DNA of 5,085 bases. Source: Treponema sp. (GTDB lineage: Bacteria > Spirochaetota > Spirochaetia > Treponematales > Breznakiellaceae). The DNA is taken from the NCBI GenBank assembly GCA_031263435.1, contig JAISFT010000043.1, forward strand, positions 1-5,085, given 5' to 3'. Below are positions 5,026 to 5,085 of this stretch, one piece after another. The number at the start of each line of letters is the position of its first letter. The first letter of the stretch is position 1. A model generated the notes under the pieces. That model was not told the DNA's origin, did no database searches, and was given only the letters and a program-made list of their open reading frames with translations. The position numbers and the translations under genes are program-made.

Positions 5026-5035
5026 TCCCTTCATT

Positions 5036-5061
5036 GTGATAAAATTCCGTGATTAAAATCC
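5036..5061 (+). repeat. two adjacent 13-bp direct repeats
   Basis: GTGATAAAATTCC (5036-5048) is directly followed by GTGATTAAAATCC (5049-5061), matching at 11 of 13 positions. The TAAAAT at 5054-5059 resembles a -10 box, but no -35 is well placed. It may be the control region of a gene beyond the window, or chance in AT-rich sequence. Confidence 0.35.
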
Positions 5062-5085
5062 CTGTGCGTTTATCCTGCCTGCAAA

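Noticed and set aside
4762..5052. 96-codon open frame running from the end of metQ into the hairpin cluster
   Set aside because: It overlaps metQ, has no ribosome binding site, and its Pro/Ala/Arg-rich part simply translates the GC palindromes.
1..5085. CRISPR array, tRNA or rRNA genes, insertion sequence ends
   Set aside because: I saw no regularly spaced repeats, no cloverleaf-like segment, and no terminal inverted repeats or target duplications around the Rpn gene.

Overview
The window is bacterial chromosome from a diderm. Gene content and style (an Rpn-family nuclease, a compact methionine ABC operon, GC-rich palindromes between genes) would fit a spirochaete such as a gut Treponema. 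That assignment is an inference from protein flavour, not from any marker gene. The metN-metI-metQ part looks clearly richer in GC than the left end.

Layout. (1) Positions 1-130 are an AT-rich leader with a possible promoter and a small perfect hairpin. (2) Positions 131-1232 (+) encode a GT4-type, GT-B fold glycosyltransferase of the kind found in exopolysaccharide loci. The gene is split by a one-base shift near position 596. Removing one base restores a normal 366-residue enzyme. (3) Positions 1242-2090 (-) hold an intact Rpn/PD-(D/E)XK nuclease gene, convergent with the glycosyltransferase. (4) Positions 2091-2329 are a divergent intergenic region with a good sigma70-like promoter for the next operon. 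(5) Positions 2330-4831 (+) are metN-metI-metQ: the ATPase, permease and substrate-binding protein of a D/L-methionine importer. metN and metI overlap by 8 bases inside a 30-bp tandem duplication. metI and metQ are separated by about 107 bases containing two hairpins. (6) Positions 4832-5085 have no gene. They hold a run of strong GC-rich stem-loops, one half of a repeat also present upstream of metN, and an AT-rich tail with a short tandem repeat.

Functional picture. MetQ would capture methionine in the periplasm, MetI forms the membrane channel as a dimer, and MetN drives transport with ATP. Two departures from the usual system stand out. MetN lacks the C-terminal NIL/C2 domain that normally gives feedback inhibition by methionine, and MetQ has a plain signal peptide without the lipoprotein cysteine. 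I see no SAM riboswitch in the metN leader.

I found no clearly new multi-gene system. The most interesting points are the split glycosyltransferase with an internal ribosome binding site, the duplication that carries the metI start signals, the domain loss in MetN and the structured 3' region after metQ.
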